64,000 bases of DNA. Origin: Segetibacter sp. GTDB lineage: Bacteria > Bacteroidota > Bacteroidia > Chitinophagales > Chitinophagaceae. Below the pieces are notes generated by a model. The model did no database searches. It was not told the origin of the DNA and saw only the letters and a program-made list of their open reading frames with translations. Every line of letters begins with the position of its first letter. Position 1 is the first letter of the stretch. Shown here piece after piece: positions 36,702-45,508 of the stretch. The stretch lies in the NCBI GenBank assembly GCA_028288485.1, contig JAQBNO010000179.1, positions 38,949 through 102,948 of the forward strand, read 5' to 3'. The translations under genes were made by a program, and so were the position numbers.

Positions 36702-37826
36702 ATGAATAGATTGCCAATGATGAGAATTATACAAGACTCAACCTGCAAAAGCCTGACGATTATTTTTACCGCCTTCCTGCTTTCGTCGTGTAGTATATTC
36801 AGAAGCAGCAGCGTTCAGAAAACTTTCACCAACCCTTTATTGCCTTCCGGCGCTGATCCCTGGAATATTTACAAGGACAGTGTTTACTATTATACGCAAA
36901 CGATGGGCGATAGAATTGTCATCTGGAAAACAAGAAACCTGTCGGAACTTGCAACAGCAGAAAGAAAAACAGTGTGGACACCGCCAAAAGGAACAGCTTA
37001 TTCCCGCAACCTTTGGGCACCCGAAATACATTTCATTAATAATAAATGGTACGTGTATTTTGCCGCAGATAACGGAAGGAACGTTAACCACAGAATGTAC
37101 GTGATCGAAAATTCGTCTCCCGACCCTATGGCTGGTGAATGGACCTTTAAGGGGAAAGTTGCCGATAGTACCGACAGGTGGGCTATAGACGGTTCTGTAT
37201 TCGAACACAAGAATCAATGGTATATGGTGTGGGCAGGGTGGGAAGCGCATAAAAACGGTTCGCAGGATATTTACATTGCAAAAATGAAAGATCCCTGGAC
37301 AATCGACGGGAAAAGAACCCGCATATCTGCCCCCTATTACGACTGGGAGAAATATGGCGACCTGATTGCTGATACTGCTGTCGATAATCCTCCCCATGTA
37401 GACGTTAATGAAGGTCCGCAGATATTAAAGAATAACGACAAACTGTTTTTAGTGTATTCCGCCAGTGCCTGCTGGACCGACTTCTATGGATTGGGAATGC
37501 TCTCATTTACTGGCACAGACAATTTATTAGACTCTATGTCGTGGCGAAAATCGCCGGCATCAGTTTTTAAACAATCTTCACTAAATAAAGTATATGCGCC
37601 CGGTCACAATTCCTTTTTTAAATCGCCCGATGGAAAAGAGGACTGGATACTATACCACGCTAACCCTGCTCCCGACATGGGATGCGGAAGATCGCGTTCA
37701 CCCAGAGCACAAAAATTTACGTGGAACAAAGACGGAACACCTAATTTCGGAGAACCGGTAAAACCCGGAGTTCCGATACCTGTACCTTCAAACAGAAAAA
37801 GGAAACGGGAAATAAAGACAGATTAA
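36702..37826 (+). CDS. GH43 lipoprotein (arabinofuranosidase/xylosidase type), tandem copy 2
   Basis: Paralogue of the preceding GH43. I start at ATG 36702 (374 residues); the frame is open from 36576, but the extra 42 residues are highly basic and precede the signal peptide, so they are unlikely to be translated. The lipobox is FLLSSCSIF. Catalytic blocks are base Asp in PSGADPWNI, Asp in WAIDGSVF and Glu in VNEGPQIL, so all three acids are retained. The end is a basic tail (NRKRKREIKTD) absent from copy 1. It is probably a divergent duplicate with a related specificity. The gene is 45 nt upstream of the fusion enzyme, likely one transcript. Confidence 0.9.
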   Translation: MNRLPMMRIIQDSTCKSLTIIFTAFLLSSCSIFRSSSVQKTFTNPLLPSGADPWNIYKDSVYYYTQTMGDRIVIWKTRNLSELATAERKTVWTPPKGTAYSRNLWAPEIHFINNKWYVYFAADNGRNVNHRMYVIENSSPDPMAGEWTFKGKVADSTDRWAIDGSVFEHKNQWYMVWAGWEAHKNGSQDIYIAKMKDPWTIDGKRTRISAPYYDWEKYGDLIADTAVDNPPHVDVNEGPQILKNNDKLFLVYSASACWTDFYGLGMLSFTGTDNLLDSMSWRKSPASVFKQSSLNKVYAPGHNSFFKSPDGKEDWILYHANPAPDMGCGRSRSPRAQKFTWNKDGTPNFGEPVKPGVPIPVPSNRKRKREIKTD

Positions 37827-37871
37827 AAGAATAAAACACGATTGCCATTTTAAAAAAATCAACTTGTCGAT

Positions 37872-40064
37872 ATGAAAATTAAAGCTTGTGTAGTCTCCTT
37901 TTTATGCATTCTTTTCGCATCCCAACTTACCGCACAAAAGTCGAAGAAATCAATAAGATCAACAGTAAGGCCGGCAGCAGCGACAGCGTTAGCCCCAGCG
38001 TCGAAAATATGGACAGCCGAAAAAGCCAACGCCTGGTACAACGAACACAATTGGATGACCGGGGCGAATTTTATTCCAAGCAATGCAATCAACCAGCTTG
38101 AAATGTGGCAGGCCGATTCGTTCGATCCTGAAACAATAGACCGGGAATTAGGCTATGCCGCAAGCATAGGCTTCAACACAATGAGGGTATTTCTACACAG
38201 CTTGGTGTGGCAGCAGGACTCCACCGGTTTTAAGGAAAGAATAAACAGGTACCTCGACATTTCGACTAAGCATAACATCAAAACAATGTTTGTATTTTTT
38301 GACGATTGCTGGAATAAGATCCCTAAACCCGGAGCACAGCCGGTAGTAAAGCCGGGCATCCATAATTCCGGGTGGATGCAGGACCCGGGCGATCCCTATT
38401 CAAAAGATACAACAGTATACCCCGGACTGGAGAAATATGTGAAAAGCATCCTGAGAAATTTTCGCACCGACAAGCGTATTATTTTGTGGGACCTTTACAA
38501 TGAGCCGGGGAATAATAATAAAAGAGATTCGTCGATGCCATTATTAAGAAAAGTGTTTTCCTGGGCAAGAGACATAAACCCGGAACAACCGGTAAGTGTC
38601 GGCCTATGGGCCTGGGATTTTTACGATTTAAATGCTTTTCAACTCGCGAATTCCGATGTGATAACTTATCACGACTATGAAGAAGTTCCCTTACACAGGC
38701 GGGTCATGGATCTGCTGAAAGCCACCGGTAAACCTTTGATCTGTACCGAGTATATGGCAAGAACACGTAAAAGCACTTTCAAGGACATTTTTCCTTTATT
38801 AAAACAGTATAACATAGGCGCTATAAACTGGGGGCTTGTCGCCGGTAAAACAAACACGATTTATGCATGGGACGATCCTATTGCGAGCGGGGATGAACCA
38901 AAAGAATGGTTTCACGATATTTTCAGGAAAGACGGGTCCCCTTACAGGAAGGACGAAACCGAGCTGATAAAAAAGTATACTGCACAAATTTCCCCTGACA
39001 TACCATTAGACAAAAAAGCCTTCCAATCAACAGTCGATGGAAAGCGTACCAATTTATATGTACTCAGGAACCGCAACAAGTTAACTGCGGCGATTACCAA
39101 TTATGGAGGTAGAGTAGTTGGTTTATATATGCCGGATAAAAAAGGCAAGTTGACGGATGTTATCACCGGCCTTGCTTCGATCAATGAATACCAAAAGTCG
39201 GGCGGATATTTTGGATCATTAGTAGGGCGATATGGGAACCGTATAGCAAAAGGTCGGTTTACATTAGATGGCAAGCCCTATAAACTTGCGATCAACAATT
39301 CTCCAAATTCTTTGCATGGAGGCATAAAAGGATTTCAGAGTGTAGTTTGGGATGCTGTACAACCCAACGACAAAACCCTGGAGCTTCGATACACTTCCAA
39401 AGATATGGAAGAAGGTTTCCCGGGAAATCTGCAGGTGAAGGTAACCTATACGTTGAACGATAACAACGAACTTAAGATCGATTACGAGGCTACAACCGAT
39501 AAAAAAACGGTTGTCAACTTAACCAATCACTCGTATTTTAATTTAAACGGCGAAGGAAGTGGAACCATAACAGATCATTTGCTCCAGGTGAACGCCAGCA
39601 ATTATACCCCCGTTGATGCTACCTTAATTCCTACCGGTAAAATTGAACCAGTTGCGGGAACTCCTTTCGACTTTACAACCGCCAGCAAAATAGGTGCACA
39701 CATAAATGATACACATGAGCAACTAAAAAATGGACTGGGTTACGATCATAACTATGTACTGAACAAAACGGGAACAGATCGTTTACAACTTGCTGCAACA
39801 GTAACAGGAGATAAATCAGGAATTGTAATGAATGTGTTTACCAGCGAACCGGGAGTACAGTTTTACACCGGTAATTTTAATAAAGGCACCATCACCTATA
39901 AAGGCGGTGCAAAAGATGAATATCGTTCTGCGTTTTGTTTAGAAACGCAACATTTTCCTGATTCGCCTAATCAGCCAACGTTTCCTTCAACGGTGCTAGC
40001 GCCGGGAAAAACGTACAAAACCTCAACCGCTTACCAGTTCATATTGCCCGCAGGGGATTTATAA
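37872..40064 (+). CDS. Two-domain enzyme: GH5-like hydrolase fused to aldose 1-epimerase
   Basis: A 730-residue exported fusion. The signal peptide is residues 1-22, then a Ala/Ser linker. Residues about 50-375 form a GH5-like TIM barrel of the kind often named 1,4-beta-xylanase in Bacteroidota: WMTGANFIPS, FNTMRVFLHSLVWQQDS, acid/base E211 in WDLYNEPGN, nucleophile E293 in ICTEYMAR, and INWGLVAGKTNT. Residues about 383-727 form an aldose 1-epimerase (galactose mutarotase) domain: ITNYGGRV, GRYGNRIAKGRF, SLHGGIKGFQ, catalytic His in NHSYFN, GYDHNYVL and catalytic Glu in CLETQHFPDSP. Both active sites look intact. The fusion would release a reducing sugar and equilibrate its anomers in one protein. 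It lies in the GH43 cluster, 45 nt from the gene before. Confidence 0.9.
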   Translation: MKIKACVVSFLCILFASQLTAQKSKKSIRSTVRPAAATALAPASKIWTAEKANAWYNEHNWMTGANFIPSNAINQLEMWQADSFDPETIDRELGYAASIGFNTMRVFLHSLVWQQDSTGFKERINRYLDISTKHNIKTMFVFFDDCWNKIPKPGAQPVVKPGIHNSGWMQDPGDPYSKDTTVYPGLEKYVKSILRNFRTDKRIILWDLYNEPGNNNKRDSSMPLLRKVFSWARDINPEQPVSVGLWAWDFYDLNAFQLANSDVITYHDYEEVPLHRRVMDLLKATGKPLICTEYMARTRKSTFKDIFPLLKQYNIGAINWGLVAGKTNTIYAWDDPIASGDEPKEWFHDIFRKDGSPYRKDETELIKKYTAQISPDIPLDKKAFQSTVDGKRTNLYVLRNRNKLTAAITNYGGRVVGLYMPDKKGKLTDVITGLASINEYQKSGGYFGSLVGRYGNRIAKGRFTLDGKPYKLAINNSPNSLHGGIKGFQSVVWDAVQPNDKTLELRYTSKDMEEGFPGNLQVKVTYTLNDNNELKIDYEATTDKKTVVNLTNHSYFNLNGEGSGTITDHLLQVNASNYTPVDATLIPTGKIEPVAGTPFDFTTASKIGAHINDTHEQLKNGLGYDHNYVLNKTGTDRLQLAATVTGDKSGIVMNVFTSEPGVQFYTGNFNKGTITYKGGAKDEYRSAFCLETQHFPDSPNQPTFPSTVLAPGKTYKTSTAYQFILPAGDL

Positions 40065-40145
40065 GCACGCAAATTGTGTAGGCAAAATTGAGTACTGGTT
40101 GTAGGATTTTTTGGTAGCCGGCGGCAAGTTTTTTGTGGAGCAACT

Positions 40146-40165
40146 GTTGCGTCGCACACTTATAC
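40146..40165 (+). repeat. Dispersed repeat, sub-type 2
   Basis: GTTGCGTCGCACACTTATAC, two changes from consensus. Confidence 0.75.
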
Positions 40166-40330
40166 GGTTGTATTCAAAGCGTCGGAAAGCTTTCTTACAC
40201 GAGCGATAATGTGAGCGTTGAAACTGTAGACAAGACAAGCTATTGAATTGGAGGTTAAGGCTGGTTGAAGACCGGAAGAGCTGTGACAATAAAAACGACA
40301 GTCGATAAAAGGTTTGTCGACAAAGTGATT

Positions 40331-40347
40331 GCGACGCAACGATGATG
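40331..40347 (-). repeat. Dispersed repeat, sub-type 2, left half only
   Basis: GCGACGCAACGATGATG, reverse complement of CATCGTTGCGTCGC plus three bases. The GTACAAGAGT end is missing. Confidence 0.6.
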
Positions 40348-40488
40348 CCCGCAGCTCACAGGCCGGTACAAAAAAAAACACAACCGAATAATCAGCGACT
40401 ATAAAAAAAAGACCAGGTAGAAATTAGTAACAGCAGTTACTGGAGTAATAGAGGAATAGCGAATCAAAATGAACCAATAAGAAAATCT

Positions 40489-41982
40489 ATGAAAAAAATA
40501 ATCGGAAAAATAACAGGTACAGTTATAATCATCTTATCAGGCTTTTCTGCAATAGGTCAGCAAGTTGTTTTGCAGGGCGACTTTCCTGACCCGTCTGTAG
40601 TAAAAATTGGAAACTATTATTGGGCGAGTGCCACTACTTCCAACTGGTTGCCTGCTTATCCGTTATTAAAATCAAAGGACCTCATTAACTGGAAAACCGA
40701 AGGGTTCGTGTTTACCAAACCTCCTGAATGGGCGGATTATTATTTCTGGGCCCCGGAAATTTCTTACGAAAATGGAAAGGTGTACGTCTACTACGCAGCG
40801 CATAAAAAAGGTGGAAACCTCTGCCTTGGTATTGCCAGTGCCGACAAACCTGAAGGTCCTTATAAAGACCATGGTCCGTTGATGTGCGAGGAAGCAGGTT
40901 CTATAGATGCTTTCCCCATGCGTGATGAAAATGGAAAGCTATACCTTATTTGGAAAGAAGACGCCAATAGTGTAAGGAAGCCTACCCCAATCTGGGCCAT
41001 GGAAATGAATGAAGAGCGAACTAAACTGATCGGTGAAAAAAAAGAACTTTTCAGAAATAAAATTGCCTGGGAAGAAAACCTTGTTGAAGGAGTTTCAATG
41101 ATAAAACACGGCGGGTACTTCTACGCTTTTTATGCTGCGGCGGGTTGCTGCGGAGTTGGTTGTACGTACGTAGTAGGCGTAGCCAGGGCGAAAAACCTTT
41201 TAGGCCCGTGGGAAAAAGATGTAAAAAATCCTATCCTTAAAAATTCAGATCAATGGATCTGCCCCGGGCACGGAACGCCGGTTGAAAAAGACGGTAAATA
41301 CTATTTTCTTCATCATGCATACGACAAGAAAACAAATGCCTTTACCGGGCGGCAAGGACTTCTAAGTGAGTTTAAATTTACCAACGACGGCTGGGTTGAG
41401 TTTGTAGCTAATCCTGCCCCTATACCGAAACCAGGGCCGGTTAAAGATAAATTTAAAGGCGGCTCTTTAGCGACGGGGTGGGAATGGAGTGTGTTTCAAA
41501 ACGTAGACTTCAAACTAAGAAAAGGTAATTTGGAATTAGGCGCTTTGCCTGTTTCTGCCGGTGCTTTTGTCGGCCATAAAATTACGACCGGTGATTATAG
41601 TGCAACAACCACCATCAGGAAGAAAGATACCGATGCTGCTTCAGGCATAGGAGCCATAGGAGATGAAAGGAATACACTGAGCGTTTTCTTTTCAGGTGAT
41701 ACGATAAAACTGGTGCGACTGAAAGACGATTCTGCATTGACAGTTGCTTCAAGAAAAGTTGACGTAAAGAAGAAACTGGATCTGAAGATGGAGGCCAAAG
41801 GTGGCCGTTATTTTACTTTTTCGTATAGCGCCGACGGCGAAGACTTTGTAACGCTGAACGACAAACCTATTGATGCCATATTTCTTCCGCCGTGGGACCG
41901 CGCTGTACGTGCTGGCTTGGTGGCGAAAGGAAATGCTGGCCAAAAGGCAGTTTTTGAATCTTTTGAACTGGTGAGTAATTAG
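40489..41982 (+). CDS. Secreted GH43 beta-xylosidase-type enzyme with C-terminal sandwich domain
   Basis: A 497-residue enzyme with a signal peptide (about 1-23, ending SAIGQ). The GH43 propeller covers about 25-310: base Asp in GDFPDPSVV, modulating Asp in GSIDAFPM, acid Glu in NLVEGVSMI; also FWAPEISYENGKVYVYYAA. A C-terminal beta-sandwich (about 320-495) of the concanavalin-like type found in beta-xylosidases follows (WEWSVFQNVDFKLRKGNLEL). Its sequence differs clearly from the two lipoprotein GH43s, so it belongs to another subfamily. Expected role: trimming xylose or arabinose from imported or surface oligosaccharides. It closes the locus and has its own terminator. Confidence 0.9.
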   Translation: MKKIIGKITGTVIIILSGFSAIGQQVVLQGDFPDPSVVKIGNYYWASATTSNWLPAYPLLKSKDLINWKTEGFVFTKPPEWADYYFWAPEISYENGKVYVYYAAHKKGGNLCLGIASADKPEGPYKDHGPLMCEEAGSIDAFPMRDENGKLYLIWKEDANSVRKPTPIWAMEMNEERTKLIGEKKELFRNKIAWEENLVEGVSMIKHGGYFYAFYAAAGCCGVGCTYVVGVARAKNLLGPWEKDVKNPILKNSDQWICPGHGTPVEKDGKYYFLHHAYDKKTNAFTGRQGLLSEFKFTNDGWVEFVANPAPIPKPGPVKDKFKGGSLATGWEWSVFQNVDFKLRKGNLELGALPVSAGAFVGHKITTGDYSATTTIRKKDTDAASGIGAIGDERNTLSVFFSGDTIKLVRLKDDSALTVASRKVDVKKKLDLKMEAKGGRYFTFSYSADGEDFVTLNDKPIDAIFLPPWDRAVRAGLVAKGNAGQKAVFESFELVSN

Positions 41983-42010
41983 AAATAGCAAACTGTAAAA
42001 ATTACATTGG

Positions 42011-42056
42011 AACAGCCTTTGTTTGCCGCGGGCAAGCAAAGGCTGTTCTGTTTTTA
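42011..42056 (+). terminator. Intrinsic terminator of the GH43 gene at 40489
   Basis: AACAGCCTTTG pairs with CAAAGGCTGTT, extended by TTGCC/GGCAA in the inner stem, followed by CTG and five T. Confidence 0.85.
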
Positions 42057-42162
42057 ATGCCGGCTCCGGTGCTTCCTGTTTTTTCAGCCTTTAAATTTTA
42101 TGGTTTTATCTGAAACTTAAATTAATTACTTTGCCTCCAATTTCTGCTGTAATAAATTGCGA

Positions 42163-43599
42163 ATGAGTTATAATTACTTACCCCTCGACAGGAAATGGCT
42201 GAACTTTCAGCAGGTAAAAAACTTACTGGATTTCAATCAACTGGTTTCAATAACTTTTGATGCCCACGAGAGAATTTTGAAATGCCATCAATACCTGCAG
42301 GATCACCCGGAGTGGGAAATCTCTTTTCCTGACCGGATTATTGTAGCCTCAGATCAGCCGGGAGAGGGACTGATCGACAACATACTACAAAACACAGAAT
42401 CGGTTGTTAGTGAAGAAGTGCCTGTTGGTATTGTTAAGCTGATGCTGATGCTAAAGATCAAATCACTAAGCTACGGCCACAGCGGGGTAGATATTGAAAC
42501 AGTGAAGCGGTTGATGAAGATGTACAATGAAGAAGTTTATCCTTTTGTTGATACACAGGGTTCACCAGGTGCAAATACAGATGCTGCTTTACACCAGTTG
42601 TGTTTGACTTTAAAAGGGATGGGCGAAGTGAATTATAAGGGGCAACGAAGATCGTCTGCTGAAGTGCTGGAAGAACTTGACTGGAAACCCCTGGATCTAA
42701 AAAGGCATGAGGAACTCGCCATCGCAAGCGGCACCGAGTTTATTTCTGCCTGTGGATTGTATGCACTGAAGAAAACGGAGCAATTATTGAAGTTTGCCGA
42801 TGTAATTGCTGCTTTATCCCTCGATGCTTTTGACGGCCACGCAGAACCGTTTTACGAAAACACGCAATCATTACGCCGCCATAAGGGACAGGCTGCTACG
42901 GCCTCACTGATAACAACTTACCTGCAGGGTAGCGAAATAACTAAACGCGAAAAAGACGCTGCCAGCGATCCGAATTCCTTTCGTTGTATACCGCCGGTTC
43001 ATGGCGCAAGCAAAGATGCTTATGAATATGTGCTGGCTGTATTTTTAAATGAGATCAATTCAGTTACCTCCAATCCAACTATTTTCCCCGACGATGATCT
43101 TATTGCCGGTAGTGGCAATTTTCACGCTCAGCCTTTGGCACTTGCTCTCGACTTCCTTGCTATCTGCGTGAGCGAAATTGCCAATATTTCGGAAAAAAGA
43201 ATTTCGCAACTCGAGAGGAGTGTTGAAAACATGGATCTACAGCAGGAATTTAATTTATCGGATTATGATGCAGATGGAATTATAAATGAAAATAAGCAAT
43301 TGTGCAGCCCTGCCTCTGTTAATAACATTTTCATCAACAACCAGGAAGATCACGTTAGCATGGCCGGTCATGCTGCAATAAAATGCCTGCGTGTAATTGA
43401 TAATGTTGAAAAGGTTCTTGCAATAGAACTACTTTCAGCGGCACAGGCAATAGAGTATCGAAAACCTTTAAAAACGTCGCCTTTCCTGGAGCAGATATTA
43501 CACGACTTCAGCGCCCAGACCTCGTTAAACAACCATGTTGATGTTTTCGGCGATGTGCTGAAAAAAGCGGTAAGTTTTGTTGCTTCTTACCGTTTATAG
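42163..43599 (+). CDS. Histidine/phenylalanine ammonia-lyase homologue lacking the MIO residues
   Basis: A 478-residue protein (ATG 42163; a TTG two codons earlier is less likely) with the aromatic amino acid lyase fold. Family blocks are clear: GNFHAQPLALALDFLAI, ISEKRISQLER, NNQEDHVSMAGHAAIKCL and IELLSAAQAIEYR. But the Ala-Ser-Gly triplet that cyclises into the MIO electrophile is Ala137-Asn138-Thr139 here (in GSPGANTDAALHQL, where HAL has GSVGASGDLAPL). The catalytic Tyr of QDPYSLR is Asn271 in SDPNSFR, while the Arg is kept (R274). The N-terminal YGINTGFG loop is also not visible. Such a protein cannot be an ordinary ammonia-lyase. It precedes a BadF/GlcNAc-kinase-like gene by 49 nt. Confidence 0.85.
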   Translation: MSYNYLPLDRKWLNFQQVKNLLDFNQLVSITFDAHERILKCHQYLQDHPEWEISFPDRIIVASDQPGEGLIDNILQNTESVVSEEVPVGIVKLMLMLKIKSLSYGHSGVDIETVKRLMKMYNEEVYPFVDTQGSPGANTDAALHQLCLTLKGMGEVNYKGQRRSSAEVLEELDWKPLDLKRHEELAIASGTEFISACGLYALKKTEQLLKFADVIAALSLDAFDGHAEPFYENTQSLRRHKGQAATASLITTYLQGSEITKREKDAASDPNSFRCIPPVHGASKDAYEYVLAVFLNEINSVTSNPTIFPDDDLIAGSGNFHAQPLALALDFLAICVSEIANISEKRISQLERSVENMDLQQEFNLSDYDADGIINENKQLCSPASVNNIFINNQEDHVSMAGHAAIKCLRVIDNVEKVLAIELLSAAQAIEYRKPLKTSPFLEQILHDFSAQTSLNNHVDVFGDVLKKAVSFVASYRL

Positions 43600-43648
43600 T
43601 CATCGAACATTAACACTCATTTTTACAACCAAAGCTGTTAATTTAAAT

Positions 43649-44503
43649 ATGCCAGTACAATTAATTGCAGATAGCGGAGCCACCAAATGTGAATGGTACC
43701 TTTCGGGTAATGGAAAGAATAAGACTTTTTCTACCATTGGTATCAGTCCCTATTTTCTCGGTGGCCAACAGATCATTGAATTACTCCAACACGACCTGGT
43801 GCCTCAACTGGAAGCTGCAGAAATAAGCGAGGTTCATTTTTATGGTACGGGCCTCGGTAATCCTAATAATGTCAATATCATTTGTAAGGCCTTGCAGCAA
43901 TTATTTCCCGATTCGAAAGTTAAAGCAAATACTGATCTGCTTGGTGCTGCCCGTGCTTTATGCGGGCATGAAAAGGGCATGGCGTGCATATTGGGGACCG
44001 GCTCAAATTCATGCTATTACAACGGCAAAAAAATAATGAAAAATACACCGAGCCTCGGGTATATTCTGGGCGACGAAGGCAGTGGCGCTTACCTGGGTAA
44101 AAAGGTCGTTCAGTACTACCTGTATAACACCTTCGATGAAGATCTGAAAGCGAGGTTTGATGCACAGTTTGTAACAACACAGGTCGAAATTCTCGAGAGC
44201 ATTTATAAAAATCCGTTACCAAACCGTTACCTCGCAGGTTTTACTACATTTCTTTCTCAAAACCGAGGTCATTATATGGTGGAGAATATCCTGGAAGACA
44301 GCTTAAGCGACTTTTTTATCAACCATTTGTATAAGTATACTGAAAGCTGGACAATGCCGATTAATTTTATTGGCAGTGTTGCATTTAGTTTTAAAGACGT
44401 GATCCAGGAACTTTGTAACGTAAATGAACTAGACCTTGGAACGGTATTAAAAAACCCGATGGAAGGCCTGGTGAAGTTTCATAGCGCAGACCTTTCCATT
44501 TAA
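43649..44503 (+). CDS. BadF/BadG-type ATPase, N-acetylglucosamine-kinase-like
   Basis: 284 residues in the ASKHA (actin-like ATPase) fold. I start at ATG 43649 (MPVQLIADSGATKCEW), since upstream residues of the longer frame overlap the previous gene. The phosphate-1 motif is DSGATKCEWYL; the phosphate-2 loop is CILGTGSNSCYYNG; the adenosine block is GYILGDEGSGAYLGKKVV. These agree with Bacteroidota proteins usually called N-acetylglucosamine kinase, which phosphorylate the sugar at O6. The genes downstream give no amino-sugar context, and its partner is the odd ammonia-lyase homologue, so a role in a different pathway is possible. Confidence 0.85.
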   Translation: MPVQLIADSGATKCEWYLSGNGKNKTFSTIGISPYFLGGQQIIELLQHDLVPQLEAAEISEVHFYGTGLGNPNNVNIICKALQQLFPDSKVKANTDLLGAARALCGHEKGMACILGTGSNSCYYNGKKIMKNTPSLGYILGDEGSGAYLGKKVVQYYLYNTFDEDLKARFDAQFVTTQVEILESIYKNPLPNRYLAGFTTFLSQNRGHYMVENILEDSLSDFFINHLYKYTESWTMPINFIGSVAFSFKDVIQELCNVNELDLGTVLKNPMEGLVKFHSADLSI

Positions 44504-44582
44504 CTATCTTTCTTTCGAAATTTTAGATTGCTTTTTAGACCCGGCAGTATTGCTACTCTGTACTTTCGTTCCCGCCAGGGCA

Positions 44583-44594
44583 GCACTCTTGTAC
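44583..44594 (+). repeat. Dispersed repeat, sub-type 2, fragment
   Basis: GCACTCTTGTAC, the right 12 bases of sub-type 2, followed by TTTG. Confidence 0.4.
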
Positions 44595-44748
44595 TTTGTT
44601 TTCGGTAAGGAGCATGTCGAAGACATCATATGAAAACAGCACGAACTACTTTTCTTTAATGTTAGCCTTTTGTCCTTCCGTCGCTGCAGTTAAGGCAAAC
44701 GGCCATTAACGGTAGTGAACATACTTCGATCAAAAACAAGGACATTTT

Positions 44749-44790
44749 TTCTAAAAAAGCGAACCCCTGCTTGAACTTCAAACAGGGGTT
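44749..44790 (-). terminator. Intrinsic terminator of the barrel gene at 44819
   Basis: Read on the minus strand, AACCCCTG pairs with CAGGGGTT and is followed by CGC and TTTTTTAG. It starts about 28 nt after the stop codon at 44819. Confidence 0.85.
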
Positions 44791-44818
44791 GTAACTTAGG
44801 TAAGTACCGATACCGTTA

Positions 44819-45508
44819 TTAATGTTTGCCATGACCACCGTGACCGCCAAGATGGTACATAAGACCGATTTGTATAAGCCTGTTTTGCATCTTGCCGGCG
44901 CTTTGGTTTACCGCTTCCTTAGCATTTAGCACATTCGAAAAGCCATAGTTATAACGGGCATGAATACCAAATCCTGATGGTATCATATAGCCAACCCCTG
45001 CTGACCACAGAAAATCGAGGGGGTTCCTGTTTTTGGTTATATCTACATCATTAAACGTCCCGCCGTCTAATTTCCCATGTACCAAAAAACCTAACTGTGG
45101 GCCGGTTTCTATAAGAAAGCCACTTTTGGTTAATATATGGAGTGCTGCCGGCGCTACATATATATAGTTTAGGTCTTCGCTGTAATTATTGGTCGTACCG
45201 TTTTGTGTTGTTGCAAACTTGCTTCCCTGCCTGCTATACATTACCTGCGGTTTCAGTGAAAAGACACCTCCAATAGGGATATTTAAGAAAATTGCTCCGT
45301 GGTAAGCAACTTTGTTGCTTGGATCGGCGAGACCTGTCGTACTTGGAAACGAACCTCTGTCCACATTTAGTCTTGCCAGGTTCACCCCTACGTCAAATCC
45401 TAATTGCATCTTTGTAGGAACCGGGGTTGGGGTTGGCGAAGTCGTACTTTGTGCCAACGCTGCCAAACCTGTAGAAATTAATAGCGCTGTTAATGTAATT
45501 TTTTTCAT
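44819..45508 (-). CDS. PorT-like outer-membrane beta-barrel protein
   Basis: 229 residues with a signal peptide (about 1-19, ending GLAALAQ). The body has the pattern of the small 8-10-stranded barrels named outer-membrane beta-barrel or PorT family in Bacteroidota: MQLGFDVGVNLARL, VFSLKPQVMYSRQGSKF, YVAPAALHILTKSGFLIETGPQLG and a final strand LIQIGLMYHLG. The C-terminus is unusual: GGHGGHGKH, a Gly/His-rich tail that could bind metal or be exposed. Role unknown; such barrels are common surface proteins. Monocistronic. Confidence 0.82.
   Translation of the reverse strand: MKKITLTALLISTGLAALAQSTTSPTPTPVPTKMQLGFDVGVNLARLNVDRGSFPSTTGLADPSNKVAYHGAIFLNIPIGGVFSLKPQVMYSRQGSKFATTQNGTTNNYSEDLNYIYVAPAALHILTKSGFLIETGPQLGFLVHGKLDGGTFNDVDITKNRNPLDFLWSAGVGYMIPSGFGIHARYNYGFSNVLNAKEAVNQSAGKMQNRLIQIGLMYHLGGHGGHGKH

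Larger units (their letters stand above)
40065..40488. other. Intergenic region with an inverted pair of sub-type 2 repeats
   Basis: A 424-nt gap. A sub-type 2 copy at 40146-40165 (plus) and a partial one at 40331-40347 (minus) face each other about 165 bases apart. No gene or promoter consensus is apparent. Confidence 0.5.
44504..44818. other. Intergenic region between convergent genes
   Basis: 315 nt. It has a weak sub-type 2 remnant (GCACTCTTGTAC at 44583-44594) and the terminator of the minus-strand barrel gene at 44749-44790. Confidence 0.45.
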
